Shown here one piece after another: positions 37,034-47,682 of a stretch of DNA of 64,000 bases. The notes under the pieces were generated by a model, which was not told the DNA's origin, did not search any database, and saw only the letters and a list, made by a program, of their open reading frames with translations. Position numbers and translations under genes: made by a program. Positions within the stretch are counted from its first letter, which is position 1. Each line of letters opens with the position of its first letter. Origin of the DNA: Psychrobacter sp. PL19 (GTDB lineage: Bacteria; Pseudomonadota; Gammaproteobacteria; Pseudomonadales; Moraxellaceae). The stretch spans positions 62,001 to 126,000 of the forward strand of contig NZ_JAGING010000001.1 of NCBI RefSeq assembly GCF_017875835.1. Direction: 5' to 3'.

Positions 37034-38575
37034 ATGCAACCCACCGATTCCAAGACGTCTACCGTACATGACACGACTCAACCAGCTAGCGACACTAAAA
37101 ACATTACGGTTCCACCCAACAAGAAAAAGTCCAAACCCTCGTCAAAAACGCGCAAACGTCTAAAAGAAGCAGAGCCGCTACCCTTTACTATTGACGGCTT
37201 ATCGCATGATGGACGTGGCGTTGCGGTATATGGTAATGGCTGGGGTGAAGCGGAAGGTCATGCACTGGACAAACATGGCAAAAAGATCTTTGTTAGCTTT
37301 GCTTTGCCGGGTGAAAGCGTGCTGGTCAAACTGACCAATAGCCGCACTAGTTTTGAAGAGGGCGATGCGCTTAGCGTCACTGCCAATCCTAATCCAGAGC
37401 GCGCCGTAGCGCCCTGCCCACACTTTGGGGTTTGCGGTGGTTGCAACTTACAGCATTGGCAGCCAGATGCACAAATTAATTTTAAGCAGTCCGTACTGGC
37501 CGAAATGTTAGAGCACCAAGCCCATGTTCAGCCAGATGTTTGGCTGGCGCCAGTGGTTGGAGATCGTCTGGGTTATCGTACCAAGGCGCGACTGGGTGTG
37601 CGCTATGTTGCCAAAAAAGAAACCGCACTGGTCGGCTTTCGTGAGCGTTCGAGTAACTTCTTGGCTGAGCTGAATGAATGTCATATTTTAGACCCGCGTA
37701 TTGGCTTTGAGATTGAGAACTTAAAAGCCTTGATTAGCTCGCTTGAAGCCCGCAGTCAAATCGCTCAGCTTGAGCTGGCCATGGGTGAGTATCTACCAGA
37801 ATTACCTGATGGCGATCAGCCCGTGGCGCTGATTGTGCGTAATTTATCGCCGTTATCAGACAGTGATGTGGATAAGCTAAAAGTCTTTTTTGCTGCACGC
37901 AACTGGCAGTTATACTTACAATCTAAAGGGGTTGACAGTATCAAGCGCATTGCGCTGACTGACGCCGATGATATGAGCCAGCAATTTGGTCGTCTGTATT
38001 ATCAATTGCCAGAATATAATTTGACTTACGAATTTATTCCTACCGATTTTACTCAAGTCAATCTGTCTGTTAATCGACAGATGACCAAGCTGGCTTGTGA
38101 TTTATTAGACTTAAAAGCTGGCGAGCGCGTACTGGATTTATTCAGTGGTCTAGGTAATTTCAGTTTACCAATGGCACGCTTGGTGGGTGAATCTGGTACG
38201 GTAATCGGAGTCGAAGGTAGCGAAGCCATGACGCTACGTGCTGCTGAAAACGCTCGTCGTAATGGCATCAATAATACTGAATTTTATAGCCAAGACTTAA
38301 CCCAAGACTGTACCGATCAGCCGTGGGCCAACCAAGGGTTTGATGCGCTACTTATCGATCCACCACGCTCTGGGGCCTGGGATATTATGCAATATTTGCC
38401 TAAGTTCAATGCTGAGCGTATTGTTTATGTCTCGTGTAATCCAGCAACTTTAGCACGTGATACCAAGGCATTACTTGAACAAGGATACCGTTTGACCCAC
38501 GCCGGTGTCATGGACATGTTCTGTCATACCGGTCACGTTGAGTCAATTGCACGTTTCGAAAAAGTACCCGCTTAA
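37034..38575 (+). CDS. rlmD: 23S rRNA (uracil-1939-C5)-methyltransferase
   Basis: SAM-dependent methylation of U1939 in 23S rRNA. The 513-residue protein has a Lys/Ser-rich N-terminal tail (about 1-50), a TRAM domain, the 4Fe-4S cluster cysteines Cys128, Cys134, Cys137 and Cys216, a SAM motif [12 protein letters not shown] near 373 and the catalytic Cys468 in [10 protein letters not shown]. It is longer than the E. coli enzyme (433) mainly through the N-terminal tail. It has an AGGCAGG site and lies upstream of relA, as in E. coli and Pseudomonas. Confidence 0.96.
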   Translation: MQPTDSKTSTVHDTTQPASDTKNITVPPNKKKSKPSSKTRKRLKEAEPLPFTIDGLSHDGRGVAVYGNGWGEAEGHALDKHGKKIFVSFALPGESVLVKLTNSRTSFEEGDALSVTANPNPERAVAPCPHFGVCGGCNLQHWQPDAQINFKQSVLAEMLEHQAHVQPDVWLAPVVGDRLGYRTKARLGVRYVAKKETALVGFRERSSNFLAELNECHILDPRIGFEIENLKALISSLEARSQIAQLELAMGEYLPELPDGDQPVALIVRNLSPLSDSDVDKLKVFFAARNWQLYLQSKGVDSIKRIALTDADDMSQQFGRLYYQLPEYNLTYEFIPTDFTQVNLSVNRQMTKLACDLLDLKAGERVLDLFSGLGNFSLPMARLVGESGTVIGVEGSEAMTLRAAENARRNGINNTEFYSQDLTQDCTDQPWANQGFDALLIDPPRSGAWDIMQYLPKFNAERIVYVSCNPATLARDTKALLEQGYRLTHAGVMDMFCHTGHVESIARFEKVPA

Positions 38576-38967
38576 GATCGACTGTATTTACTGGTCTTAC
38601 TTCATGAGTCACTACGGCAGCGCTGTAATAGGTTTTTATCTGGATAAAAGGTAAAGTTCATTATTTACACGGCTATTATGTTACGCTTACCTACATTACT
38701 ATCATTACAGAGCTTGGCTTGATTTGCGGTGTTGAAGTGAGATAATAATAGCCCACTGGTCTATAGATTTTTTAATAAACCTGTAGTAGACACTGGCATT
38801 TATATCCTCAAAAACACTGAGTACTCATCTCTATGACAGCTGCTGAAAAATGGATTTTTTAGCAGCTGTGTCGATTTGTATCTGATAATTTATCAATATT
38901 CGAATCAGAGGAGGCACCTAGCGAATGAGGTCATAAATAACTTAAAAATAGCTAAGAGGATTCGGCT
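38576..38967. other. rlmD-relA gap with long hairpin
   Basis: 390 bp. A dyad at 38835-38872 (GACAGCTGCTGAAAAA / TTTTTTAGCAGCTGTGTC, 3-4 nt loop) is a stable stem without a clear T-run outside it, because the A and T runs are inside the stem. It could be a terminator for rlmD read-through or a leader structure of relA. Confidence 0.5.
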
Positions 38968-41526
38968 ATGGTAAAGATTCGTGAAGGATTACCACTAAAA
39001 GATGGCAAAACCACACAAACTGATAGTGCGACATTAGCAGCACAGCTGGTCGCCAGTCAACGCTCTCATCAGTCTGCCAATAGCTATGCCCAGATACCAT
39101 TTGATATCAAGCAACAGCTAACTACTCGTAAATTACACACTACCTTTGATCGCTCAGCGCGACAGGCTTACCATAATCACGACTCAAAGCTGACAGACGA
39201 ATACTTAGACAATACACTGTTGGACGAGGCTCCCCTGCTCTCAGAAGAGCTTAAGGCTGTTGATTTAGATCATGCCAACATCGATGTTCCTGTTTGGCTA
39301 GAGAACGTCGCTAAGCGTATCGGGCAAGAGTCGGTACCCAATCTCAATGCTGCTTGTGAGTTTATTCGTAGCCGTATGAATACTAGTGAGTCCGAGCGCT
39401 CAGGTGCCTACATCACTGGCATTGGTATGACGGATATCTTGACTTATTTATATCAAGATGAAGATGCGCTAGTCGCTGCAATGCTCTATCGTAGTGCCCG
39501 TAAGTCTATGATAAGTTTGGCTGATATTGAGAAAAACTTTGGTACTGACATCTCTACTTTGGTTAAAGATGCCTTAGCAATGGGTCAACTGTCTGAAATT
39601 ATTGAAAGTAACAAACGCTTGGAAGATCACTTCGTTAATAATCAGCGTGACCAGTTATCAAATATTTATAGCATGCTCATCTCAGTCACCAATGACGTGC
39701 GTGTGGTACTCATTAAACTGGCTGAACGTACTTTTGCCATGCGTGAATTGACCTTTTCTAATACTGAGCGTCAACACCGGGTCGCACGTGAAGTGATGAC
39801 TATCTATGCCCCACTGGCTCACCGTTTAGGTATTGCGCAGCTCAAGTGGGAGCTTGAAGACCTAGCATTTCGTTATCTCGCGCCTGAACGCTATAAAGAG
39901 ATTGCTAGGTTATTATCTGAAAAACGCAGCGAACGTGAATCTTATATTCAGCGCGTCCAAGACAGGCTAAATGAGGCTTTAATAGAGGCGGGTATTACCG
40001 GTGAGGTCTCAGGACGTGTTAAGCATATCTATTCTATTTATCGTAAAATGAAGCTTAAAGGCTTATCGTTTGATCAACTCTATGACATTCGTGCCCTAAG
40101 AATATTGGTCACCAACCCTTCAGACTGTTACCACGTTTTAGGTTTGGTACACGGTTTATGGCGCTATATTCCTGAGCAATTCGATGACTATATTACCAAT
40201 CCAAAATCCAATGGCTATCGCTCATTGCATACCGCTGTTATTGCTGAGAATAAATCGCTCGAAGTACAAATTCGTACTCACGAAATGCATTTTGAAGCCG
40301 AGCTTGGCATGTGTGCCCATGTCAACTACAAAGAGGGGCTAAAAAACAAGAAAGACAATTACCTCAGTCAAAGAATCAGTTCACTCCGTCAATTATTATC
40401 TGTCAATAACGAAACTCGCAATCAGCTGCGCACCGCATTAGCAGCAGGTGAGGAGCTCGATGGCATAGAGCTTACTGAGCTCGAAGATGAAGAACAAGTT
40501 GTTGACTTTGACGAGCTCGAACGCATTTATATCTTTAGCCGTGATGGCGATATTACCGAGCTTCCTAGAGGGGCGACTGTTCTCGATTTTGCCTATTATG
40601 TCCATACGCAAGTGGGCAACCGTGCCCAAGCTGCGCGGGTCAATCAACGCTATGTGCCACTGACTTATCAGCTTAAAACGGGTGAGCAGGTCGAAATCAT
40701 TACCAAGGCCTCACGTGAGCCTAATCGTGATTGGTTGGTAGCCTCACTGGGTTACATTCATACTAACCGCGCACGCTCTAAGCTGCGTCAATGGTTTAAC
40801 AAGCAAGATCGCGATAAAAATATTGAAATTGGTCGGCGGATGCTGAGTAAAGAGCTTGAGCGCTTATCCATACATCCTAGCAGTATTGATTTAAAAGACT
40901 ATCTTCAGTATTTTCACGTTAATAGTACTGATGATATCGTGGTCGGCTTGGTTACCGGTGAGATCGGTCTAAACCAGCTTACCGGTCATATCTCTCGTCA
41001 GCTACACTTAGAACCTGAAAAACAACAAGAAGTATTTTCACCCAGCGTTGACCTTAAGACCACGAGTAAAATTGATGCTTACCAGATATGTATCGATGGT
41101 TTAGATAACATTGAGATCAATTTAGCGGGCTGCTGTCACCCTGTAAATGGCGAACCTATTGCTGGCTATATTACCTTATCTCGCGGTATCAGTGTCCATA
41201 ACCGCGGCTGCCCAGAATATATGCGCTTAGTTGAACGCGAGCCTGAGCGTAAGATTGATGCGGCTTGGAAGTCTCAATCTAGTCGTTACCAGCCGGTTGA
41301 TATTCATATTGAAGCGTATGATCGACGAGGCCTGTTGCGTGACTTGACCCAAATTATCGATAAAGAAAACGTCAATATTCGTCAGGTTGAGACCCTAAGT
41401 ACCGATGATAATATTGCTTTTCTAAGATTTCATATCGAGGTATCGGGGCTGGAGCACTTGTCTAAGCTATTAGCTAAACTTGAACAGCAGCATGGCATCT
41501 TACATGCTCGCCGCGCTGTTGCATGA
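38968..41526 (+). CDS. relA: (p)ppGpp synthetase RelA
   Basis: Ribosome-associated synthetase of the stringent-response alarmone. The 852-residue protein has a degenerate hydrolase domain: where SpoT has the HD pair, the segment reads MLYRSARKS, so it should not hydrolyse ppGpp. The synthetase domain (about 345-470) has GRVKHIYSIYRKM, YDIRALRI and SNGYRSLHTAV. A TGS domain follows (about 523-588), then the conserved-Cys/zinc-finger region (GCCHPVNGEPI ... NRGCPEY near 720-750) and a C-terminal ACT/RRM domain (about 770-850). An AGAGGA site precedes the ATG. It is longer than E. coli RelA (744), mostly at the N-terminus. Confidence 0.96.
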   Translation: MVKIREGLPLKDGKTTQTDSATLAAQLVASQRSHQSANSYAQIPFDIKQQLTTRKLHTTFDRSARQAYHNHDSKLTDEYLDNTLLDEAPLLSEELKAVDLDHANIDVPVWLENVAKRIGQESVPNLNAACEFIRSRMNTSESERSGAYITGIGMTDILTYLYQDEDALVAAMLYRSARKSMISLADIEKNFGTDISTLVKDALAMGQLSEIIESNKRLEDHFVNNQRDQLSNIYSMLISVTNDVRVVLIKLAERTFAMRELTFSNTERQHRVAREVMTIYAPLAHRLGIAQLKWELEDLAFRYLAPERYKEIARLLSEKRSERESYIQRVQDRLNEALIEAGITGEVSGRVKHIYSIYRKMKLKGLSFDQLYDIRALRILVTNPSDCYHVLGLVHGLWRYIPEQFDDYITNPKSNGYRSLHTAVIAENKSLEVQIRTHEMHFEAELGMCAHVNYKEGLKNKKDNYLSQRISSLRQLLSVNNETRNQLRTALAAGEELDGIELTELEDEEQVVDFDELERIYIFSRDGDITELPRGATVLDFAYYVHTQVGNRAQAARVNQRYVPLTYQLKTGEQVEIITKASREPNRDWLVASLGYIHTNRARSKLRQWFNKQDRDKNIEIGRRMLSKELERLSIHPSSIDLKDYLQYFHVNSTDDIVVGLVTGEIGLNQLTGHISRQLHLEPEKQQEVFSPSVDLKTTSKIDAYQICIDGLDNIEINLAGCCHPVNGEPIAGYITLSRGISVHNRGCPEYMRLVEREPERKIDAAWKSQSSRYQPVDIHIEAYDRRGLLRDLTQIIDKENVNIRQVETLSTDDNIAFLRFHIEVSGLEHLSKLLAKLEQQHGILHARRAVA

Positions 41527-41638
41527 TAATCTATCCGTTGCAGCCTCTTACGAGCAAGTACTCATATTTTTAATAACGCTTTCTTTAAGCGATACATTCT
41601 TTAGGTAACATATTTTTTTAACAGCACATTGTTTTAAC

Positions 41639-41670
41639 AATATGTCCTTTTAATAATGTGTCCTTTTAAT
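41639..41670. repeat. 16-bp tandem duplication ahead of mutM
   Basis: Two units, AATATGTCCTTTTAAT and AATGTGTCCTTTTAAT, differ at one base. They end 25 bp before the mutM ATG. Confidence 0.85.
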
Positions 41671-41695
41671 ACTACAGTGATCATAAAAAACCACT

Positions 41696-42631
41696 ATGCC
41701 TGAATTACCAGAAGTTGAAACCACCAAAACCAGCCTAGCGCCCTTATTAGGACAGCAAGTTATCGACGTCCAGGTGTTCCAGCCAAAATTACGCTGGTTG
41801 ATGCCTGATGATTTGGATAGCATAGCCAATTACACTTTGCACAGCGTCAAGCGGCGGGCAAAGTATTTGATATTGAACTTTGTACCACCCACACTAAAAA
41901 ATGCTGACACCCATACGCCTTCTACTGCCTTAGTAGCGCGGCAGCTATTGATTCATCTGGGTATGTCCGGTAGCTTACAGCAACATGCCCGCGGCACTGA
42001 TAAGCGCAAACACGACCATTTAATCATCATATTTAACGATGCTAGTGGCACTCACACCCAACTGCATTACCACGACCCTAGACGCTTTGGTGCAGTGTTA
42101 TGGTATGCAGACTATAGTGATAAATTGCTGAATCATTTGGGTCCTGAGCCTTTATCAGAGGAGTTTACCGCGGACTACTTATATCATTTGATTCAGCGCA
42201 CTCCAATTGCTAATGAAATAGAGGATAAGACCACTAATAAGTCCAGCAAACGTTCTATAGCTCGTGCCATTAAGTCAGTAATCATGGAGCAGCAAGTCGT
42301 GGTTGGGGTAGGCAACATTTATGCGACCGAAAGCTTATACCTAGCAGGTATTCACCCCGCGACACCCGCCCATCAGCTGTCGTGCGATCAGATAGTTATA
42401 TTGGTCGATCACATCAAGACTATCTTGAAAAAGGCGATAGAGCTTGGCGGTTCAACGCTGCGGGATTTCACAGTAGCGAGTGGTCAAACAGGTTACTTTC
42501 AGCAAACGCTGAATGTCTACGGTAAGCATGGCGAGACTTGTCCGCACTGCGATACCCTACTCGATAACATCAAGCTGAACGCACGTGCTAGTGTTTATTG
42601 CCCATCCTGCCAGCCTTTAAAACAAGTTTAG
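41696..42631 (+). CDS. mutM: Formamidopyrimidine-DNA glycosylase
   Basis: Base-excision repair enzyme removing 8-oxoguanine and cutting the abasic site. The N-terminus MPELPEVETT carries the catalytic Pro2 and Glu3, and Lys56 (RRAKYL) is conserved. VVGVGNIYATE near 200-211 is the helix-two-turn-helix. The C-terminal zinc finger CPHCDTL ... CPSC is complete. The length of 311 residues exceeds the usual 270 because of two hydrophilic insertions (about 65-78 THTPSTALVA and about 178-192 with EDKTTNKSSKRS). No clear ribosome-binding site precedes the ATG. Confidence 0.96.
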   Translation: MPELPEVETTKTSLAPLLGQQVIDVQVFQPKLRWLMPDDLDSIANYTLHSVKRRAKYLILNFVPPTLKNADTHTPSTALVARQLLIHLGMSGSLQQHARGTDKRKHDHLIIIFNDASGTHTQLHYHDPRRFGAVLWYADYSDKLLNHLGPEPLSEEFTADYLYHLIQRTPIANEIEDKTTNKSSKRSIARAIKSVIMEQQVVVGVGNIYATESLYLAGIHPATPAHQLSCDQIVILVDHIKTILKKAIELGGSTLRDFTVASGQTGYFQQTLNVYGKHGETCPHCDTLLDNIKLNARASVYCPSCQPLKQV

Positions 42632-42951
42632 TGCCATAAAATAAGCTCAACTCAATAAGGCAAGACAAACAATCATAACCTATAGTGACAACTGTATTTC
42701 TAATACGACTGGTATAATTTGTCTATCAAGCTTAAATGCTATAGTGAAAAAATATAGAACAAGTGATTAAATGCCAAGTGAGATTATGGTTGGTCTATCA
42801 CAGAATTCTTTGTCGACTCACCTGCTGCATCGTACGCATTGTTGTTGCTAATTACCCCGCATCTTGCTTTAATAGTAATCGTTACTCCCTCACCTCTATA
42901 CAAAAAATAGCAGCCATTAATCATGCTGTTTACGAGTTTTAGGATATCGTC
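42632..42951. other. Gap between mutM and the secreted hypothetical gene
   Basis: 320 bp. The only sign noted is an AT-rich stretch with CTATAGT near 42740. No terminator for mutM is obvious. Confidence 0.4.
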
Positions 42952-43398
42952 ATGTCTGTTACAGCCAATACCCAACGCACAACTAAGCACAAGCTTCTTA
43001 CAGCGATCGCAAGCATGAGCTTCGTTGTGGCGAGTATGCAACCCGCCTTAGCAGCGATAGAAATTGATGAAACTGATTTTGGCCCCTCATACGGAACCAT
43101 GGTCGTTGATACTCTAGCTGGTAAACCGCTACAGCTGGTGACCGCTGTTGCTGGTACAGCCGCTTATCTTGTCAGTTTGCCTTTTTCACTGATTGGCGGT
43201 AATGCAGATCAAGCGCAGCAAAAGCTATTCGTTGAACCGTGGGATGCAATGGCACGCTGTTTGGGCTGTACCGTTGCCGAAGACAATTATTATAAGTCGC
43301 AGTCGCAAGTGGTCAATGATAATGTCGTGCGTATTGTCGTCGATGGTCCCTCAGAGATTTTGATTAATACCAATGACTATGTGATAGTGACACCTTAG
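42952..43398 (+). CDS. Secreted or membrane hypothetical protein
   Basis: A 148-residue protein of no family I recognise. It has a signal peptide (basic start, hydrophobic core LTAIASMSFVVAS, likely cleavage after ALA at about 34). A conserved-looking block DTLAGKPLQLVTAVAGTAAYLVSLPFSLIGGNAD includes one hydrophobic segment (about 62-84). A possible disulfide pair is formed by two cysteines in RCLGCTV. An AGGA site precedes the ATG. The protein probably sits in the periplasm or inner membrane. It stands alone, with a terminator 150 bp downstream. Confidence 0.75.
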   Translation: MSVTANTQRTTKHKLLTAIASMSFVVASMQPALAAIEIDETDFGPSYGTMVVDTLAGKPLQLVTAVAGTAAYLVSLPFSLIGGNADQAQQKLFVEPWDAMARCLGCTVAEDNYYKSQSQVVNDNVVRIVVDGPSEILINTNDYVIVTP

Positions 43399-43544
43399 TT
43401 GTAATCATACTTTAACAATAATAGTCGCCCCTTAACCATACGCTCTCCTTGATAACAGAATCAAAGACTTAATAATTTATTATCAATTTATGAGCAGGAA
43501 CGCCTCAATACCTGAGGTGAAGTTAAATCAGAATGTTCCAAGCA

Positions 43545-43577
43545 TAAAAAAAGGCTAACATCACGTTAGCCTTTTTT
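43545..43577. terminator. Bidirectional terminator between hypothetical gene and typA
   Basis: AAAAAAAGGCTAAC / GTTAGCCTTTTTT with a 5-nt loop. The run of A on one side and T on the other suits both strands. Confidence 0.92.
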
Positions 43578-43609
43578 GTTTCAATATCAATTCTCATTGA
43601 GAATAAATA

Positions 43610-45457
43610 TTAAGCACCTTTCTTACGACCGTGACGCTTACGCTCACTTTCAGTTAAGTAGCGCTTACGTAGGCGGATAGATTTTGGCGTTACTTCAACC
43701 AACTCATCATCTTGAATGAATTCAAGCGCTTGCTCAAGGGTAAACTTAATCGCTGGCGTTAGAGTCAAGGCTTCATCAGTACCACTAGCACGAACGTTGG
43801 TTAACTGTTTGGCAGTTGTTGGGTTAACAGCCATATCATCGTTACGTGAGTTCAGACCAACAATCATACCTTCATACACTTCAAGCTGAGGCTCAGCAAA
43901 CATCTTGCCACGCTTTTGCAGGTTGAATAACGCGAATCCTAAGCAAACCCCTTTAGCCATAGAGACTAGTACACCATTAGCACGGCCGCCAACATCACCA
44001 ATTTTTTGTGGTCCGTAATGCGAGAAGCTTGACGTTAAGATACCAGATCCTGAAGTCAAAGTCAGAAACTCAGAGCGGAAGCCAATAAGACCACGAGCGG
44101 GTATGGTTGCTTCAATACGCATACGACCTTTACCGTCGAGAACCATGTTAGTCATCTCGCCTTTACGCAAGCCGACCTGCTCCATGATTGGACCTTGATG
44201 CTGCTCTTCAACATCAAAGACAACGTTTTCGTACGGCTCTTGTAGTTTACCATCCACTTCTTTAACGATAACTTCTGGGCCTGATACGCCAAGCTCATAG
44301 CCTTCGCGGCGCATGTTTTCGATTAGCACAGACAGATGTAGCTCACCACGGCCTGATACTTTAAATTTCTCAGGTGACTCGGTGTCTTCTACACGCAATG
44401 CCACGTTATGAATTAACTCACGCTCTAGGCGTTCGCGAATGTTACGTGAGGTCACAAACTTACCTTCACGACCTGCGAATGGTGAGTTGTTTACCTGGAA
44501 GTTCATCGATACTGTTGGCTCATCCACAGTCAACGCTGGCAGGGCTTCAACATTATTGGGATCACATATAGTATCAGAGATATTAAGCGCATCAACACCT
44601 GTGATACAGATAATATCACCTGCTTGGGCGTCTTCGACATCAATACGGTCAAGACCATGATAGCCCATAATTTTTAATATACGACCGTTACGCGTTTTGC
44701 CGTCTTTACCTATCACAGTCACTTGCGTGTTGGTTTTAACTTTACCACGCTGAATACGACCGATACCGATAACACCAACGAAGCTATTGTAATCAATGCT
44801 TGAGATTTGCATACGGAATGGTGCATCTGCATCAACCTGCGGCGCCTGAACCACATCAACAATAGTCTTGAATAACGGCGTCATGTCATCAGCAAGCTTA
44901 TCTGCTTCTAGACCAGAAACACCATTCAATGCAGAGGCATAAACAACGGGGAAGTCAAGCTGCTCATCACTAGCGCCAAGGTTATCAAACAAATCAAAAA
45001 TCTGATCCATTACCCAATCAGGACGGGCGCCTGGACGGTCAATTTTATTGATAACAACAATTGGTTTCAGGCCTTGCTCAAATGCTTTTTGAGTCACAAA
45101 ACGGGTTTGTGGCATTGGGCCATCAACGGCGTCAACCACTAAAAGTACACAGTCAACCATTGACATGACCCGTTCAACTTCACCACCAAAATCGGCGTGA
45201 CCTGGGGTATCTACGATATTGATACGGTATTCAGTATCGTCGGATTTATCCGTCCATCTGATAGCTGTGTTTTTAGCCAAAATAGTAATGCCGCGCTCTT
45301 GCTCGATATCACCTGAATCCATTGCACGTTCTGCAACATTTGCACGGTCGCCAAAAGTACCAGATTGATGTAAAAGCTTGTCGACCAAAGTCGTTTTACC
45401 GTGATCAACGTGGGCAATGATTGCGATATTACGCAAATGTTTAATGTCGTTCGCCAT
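43610..45457 (-). CDS. typA: Ribosome-associated GTPase TypA/BipA
   Basis: Translational GTPase with a role in stress and low-temperature growth and in 50S assembly. The 615-residue protein opens with [17 protein letters not shown] (P-loop) and has the switch motifs [21 protein letters not shown] and [11 protein letters not shown]. The C-terminal BipA-specific part ([13 protein letters not shown], and [12 protein letters not shown] at the end) distinguishes it from EF-G and LepA. Cold-adapted bacteria need BipA for growth at low temperature, which fits the suggested host. Single gene. Confidence 0.97.
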   Translation of the reverse strand: MANDIKHLRNIAIIAHVDHGKTTLVDKLLHQSGTFGDRANVAERAMDSGDIEQERGITILAKNTAIRWTDKSDDTEYRINIVDTPGHADFGGEVERVMSMVDCVLLVVDAVDGPMPQTRFVTQKAFEQGLKPIVVINKIDRPGARPDWVMDQIFDLFDNLGASDEQLDFPVVYASALNGVSGLEADKLADDMTPLFKTIVDVVQAPQVDADAPFRMQISSIDYNSFVGVIGIGRIQRGKVKTNTQVTVIGKDGKTRNGRILKIMGYHGLDRIDVEDAQAGDIICITGVDALNISDTICDPNNVEALPALTVDEPTVSMNFQVNNSPFAGREGKFVTSRNIRERLERELIHNVALRVEDTESPEKFKVSGRGELHLSVLIENMRREGYELGVSGPEVIVKEVDGKLQEPYENVVFDVEEQHQGPIMEQVGLRKGEMTNMVLDGKGRMRIEATIPARGLIGFRSEFLTLTSGSGILTSSFSHYGPQKIGDVGGRANGVLVSMAKGVCLGFALFNLQKRGKMFAEPQLEVYEGMIVGLNSRNDDMAVNPTTAKQLTNVRASGTDEALTLTPAIKFTLEQALEFIQDDELVEVTPKSIRLRKRYLTESERKRHGRKKGA

Positions 45458-45828
45458 ATAGAATGCTCGTTTTGTCTTAATAAAATGTAGTAGCAGTAAG
45501 CGCCGCTGGATAAGCTGTCATCATCGATCAGCCAGATAGTTTACTCTGCTCTTAAACGCCTGCACAATAATTGCGCTGGGGTAAGTAATACAGTAGAAGT
45601 AAACATCTATATCGATACATCCATCGTACCGTTAGCCATGCTAGTGTACACCCTGTCAATTTACAAAGTGTTTGGGCGGCTAGTATAGCATTATTGCATC
45701 ATAAATTTATGCAATAACTTAATTTATATGCAAGCACAAACAAAAAAAAGCCACCCAATGGGCAGCTTTTTTTGTAACTTTATTAGTTATCTGTTACTTA
45801 ATAAGGCTTACTTAAGATAAGCAGTTAC
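45458..45828. other. Gap between ompA-type gene and typA
   Basis: 370 bp holding the typA promoter region (not resolved) and the terminator at 45741-45774. Confidence 0.4.
45741..45774 (-). terminator. Terminator of the OmpA-family gene
   Basis: AAAAAAAGC / GCTTTTTTT flanks an inner CCC/GGG stem. It lies about 55 bp past the stop codon, with a T-run on the minus strand. Confidence 0.85.
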
Positions 45829-47019
45829 TTACTGAATAACCATATCTTTGGTTTGCTCAACAGTCATCGTTTTGTCACCAGTGATGATGGCATAAACACG
45901 ACGGTTCATAGCACGACCTTCTTCAGTATCGTTTGGCGCGATTGGACGGTCATAACCGTAACCAACTGTTGATAGACGGTTTGGTGCAATACCAAATTCG
46001 TTAGTCAACATAGATTTCACAGCAACGGCACGGGCTTCAGACAGACGTTGGTTATAACGTGCTGATGGACCAGTTTTAGAAGCATGACCTTCGACGCGGG
46101 CGATAGAGTTAGGATACTCACGCATCTTCTCTGCTACTTTAGCGATTTCAGGCTGATATTGGTTTTTGATAGCTGATTTATCGTTATCAAAGAATACACG
46201 AAGTTCCATTTTTAGTTCGTCAGTAATGTCTACTGCTACTGGGCAACCACGTTCGTCTACAACCACATTCATTGGAGTGCCTGGGCACGCATCCATGCTG
46301 TCAAGTACGCCATCACCGTCAGAATCAAGATCAGATTCAACAACGATAATTGGTGCAGTATCAACCATAGGCATAGGTTCTACCATTGGTGGTACTGCTA
46401 CTGTTGGGGCTAAATGGCCCCCTAGTACAACTTCTAGACCGGCTAAGGCCATGCCTTCCCACCAGTTATTATCGAAGTTATGAATCGCACGAGCTTCACC
46501 ACGTAGGCTCAATGCATCATTGATACGATACATAGCACCTAGACCTAGGTTACCGATAGTATCTTTAGTCTCTGCGACTTCAGTCCCAGCTGCGTTTTCG
46601 ATTTTAAGTTTAGATTGACCAGCACCAATTAGCATATATGGCTTAAATTTGCCATCAGTATAGCCAGTAAACTGCTCAGTACCGATTAAGAAGTTACCAG
46701 AAATCATTTCTTGTTCAGCGTCGGCATCGCCATTTCCATCTTGGCGAATAGCGTCAGTATTTGATACGCCATACTCTACTTGGAACTGAGTAGAAGGAGT
46801 CAGCTCAATACCTAGTGCCGCACCAGTGTATAGGCCATCTTCTTTGTAGTAGCTGTTGGTAGGAGTACTGCTATCTTGCAGCACTGCAGCTTGATCATCA
46901 TCAGCGCCTTCGCTGTAATGATAACCAAGTAATAGTGGAGTAACAGTAACGCCAGCGTTGGCCGCTAGTGGCGCAGCTGTTACGGCAAATAAAGCTAGGG
47001 CAATTTTATTCAATTTCAT
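45829..47019 (-). CDS. OmpA-family outer-membrane protein
   Basis: A 396-residue outer-membrane protein. The signal peptide is cleaved near residue 22 (AANA|GV). An eight-stranded beta-barrel (about 23-200) is followed by a Pro/Val linker, a thrombospondin-3-like calcium motif DSDGDGVLDSMDACPG (about 233-248) and an OmpA-like peptidoglycan-binding domain (about 265-385). The Arg of LSEARA is kept, but the usual Asp of the GHTD motif is Ser314 (GHASKTG), so binding to diaminopimelate may differ. A strong GGAGGAAG site fits a highly expressed porin. Single gene with its own terminator. Confidence 0.93.
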   Translation of the reverse strand: MKLNKIALALFAVTAAPLAANAGVTVTPLLLGYHYSEGADDDQAAVLQDSSTPTNSYYKEDGLYTGAALGIELTPSTQFQVEYGVSNTDAIRQDGNGDADAEQEMISGNFLIGTEQFTGYTDGKFKPYMLIGAGQSKLKIENAAGTEVAETKDTIGNLGLGAMYRINDALSLRGEARAIHNFDNNWWEGMALAGLEVVLGGHLAPTVAVPPMVEPMPMVDTAPIIVVESDLDSDGDGVLDSMDACPGTPMNVVVDERGCPVAVDITDELKMELRVFFDNDKSAIKNQYQPEIAKVAEKMREYPNSIARVEGHASKTGPSARYNQRLSEARAVAVKSMLTNEFGIAPNRLSTVGYGYDRPIAPNDTEEGRAMNRRVYAIITGDKTMTVEQTKDMVIQ

Positions 47020-47682
47020 GGACTTCCTCCAAAGGATGATTTGAGTAATGCGTTAAGCACAACCACTTCCTAGATGACCAAAAACAGACATCGTTTACAA
47101 GTGTATAACTATACAACAAAAGCAATTAGGAAGTAGCTTATCGACTATCAATTCAGTTTACAACTTTTTTCGTTAGTCAGCTACACATTATTACACGAGA
47201 GCGTTGCAAACAAAAAACAATAACATATTTATTTTACTGAGAGCTAACAGGGTTTGTACATTTTGGCTTTTGAATGCTAAGTTGTAATAGATAACCTACC
47301 AAACTGTATCCATTATCTGCGCTCAGTTTAATACAGTTGTCCCTTTTTCTCTATTGTTAATACTCGGCATTCACTAATTGAAACATTTTTTGACAATAGA
47401 CAACAATGGGCACATCATCTGTTTATATCGTATTAATCAACATAGCTCTAGTAATGCATTAAAAACTTGAACGGTCTTACTAGATAAGAGGATCTTTCAA
47501 GAATATAGGACGACTTAAAACACAGGAATACTTGTGGCAGAAAAGACTGAATATTGTGTTAAATATTATGTTGAATGTTGTGTTGAATGTTGTGTTGCAC
47601 AGGCAAGCGAAACTACTCAGTTTTATTACCCTACTTATTATCACCCTACTTATCACCCTACTTATATAGGCAGCAATCGCTT
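47020..47682. other. Gap between OmpA-family gene and pilin-like gene, with tandem repeats
   Basis: About 660 bp. On the minus strand near 47101-47116 are TATAGT and TTATAC hexamers that could be -10 elements of the OmpA-family gene. On the right are two repeat tracts: four 12-bp units (GAATGTTGTGTT type) at 47549-47596 and three copies of ACCCTACTTAT at 47628-47665. Confidence 0.5.
47549..47665. repeat. Two tandem-repeat tracts ahead of the pilin-like gene
   Basis: Tract A is four 12-bp units, the last two perfect (GAATGTTGTGTT at 47573-47584 and 47585-47596). Tract B is three copies of ACCCTACTTAT at 47628, 47643 and 47655. Both are within 140 bp of the likely start of the next gene. Confidence 0.85.
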
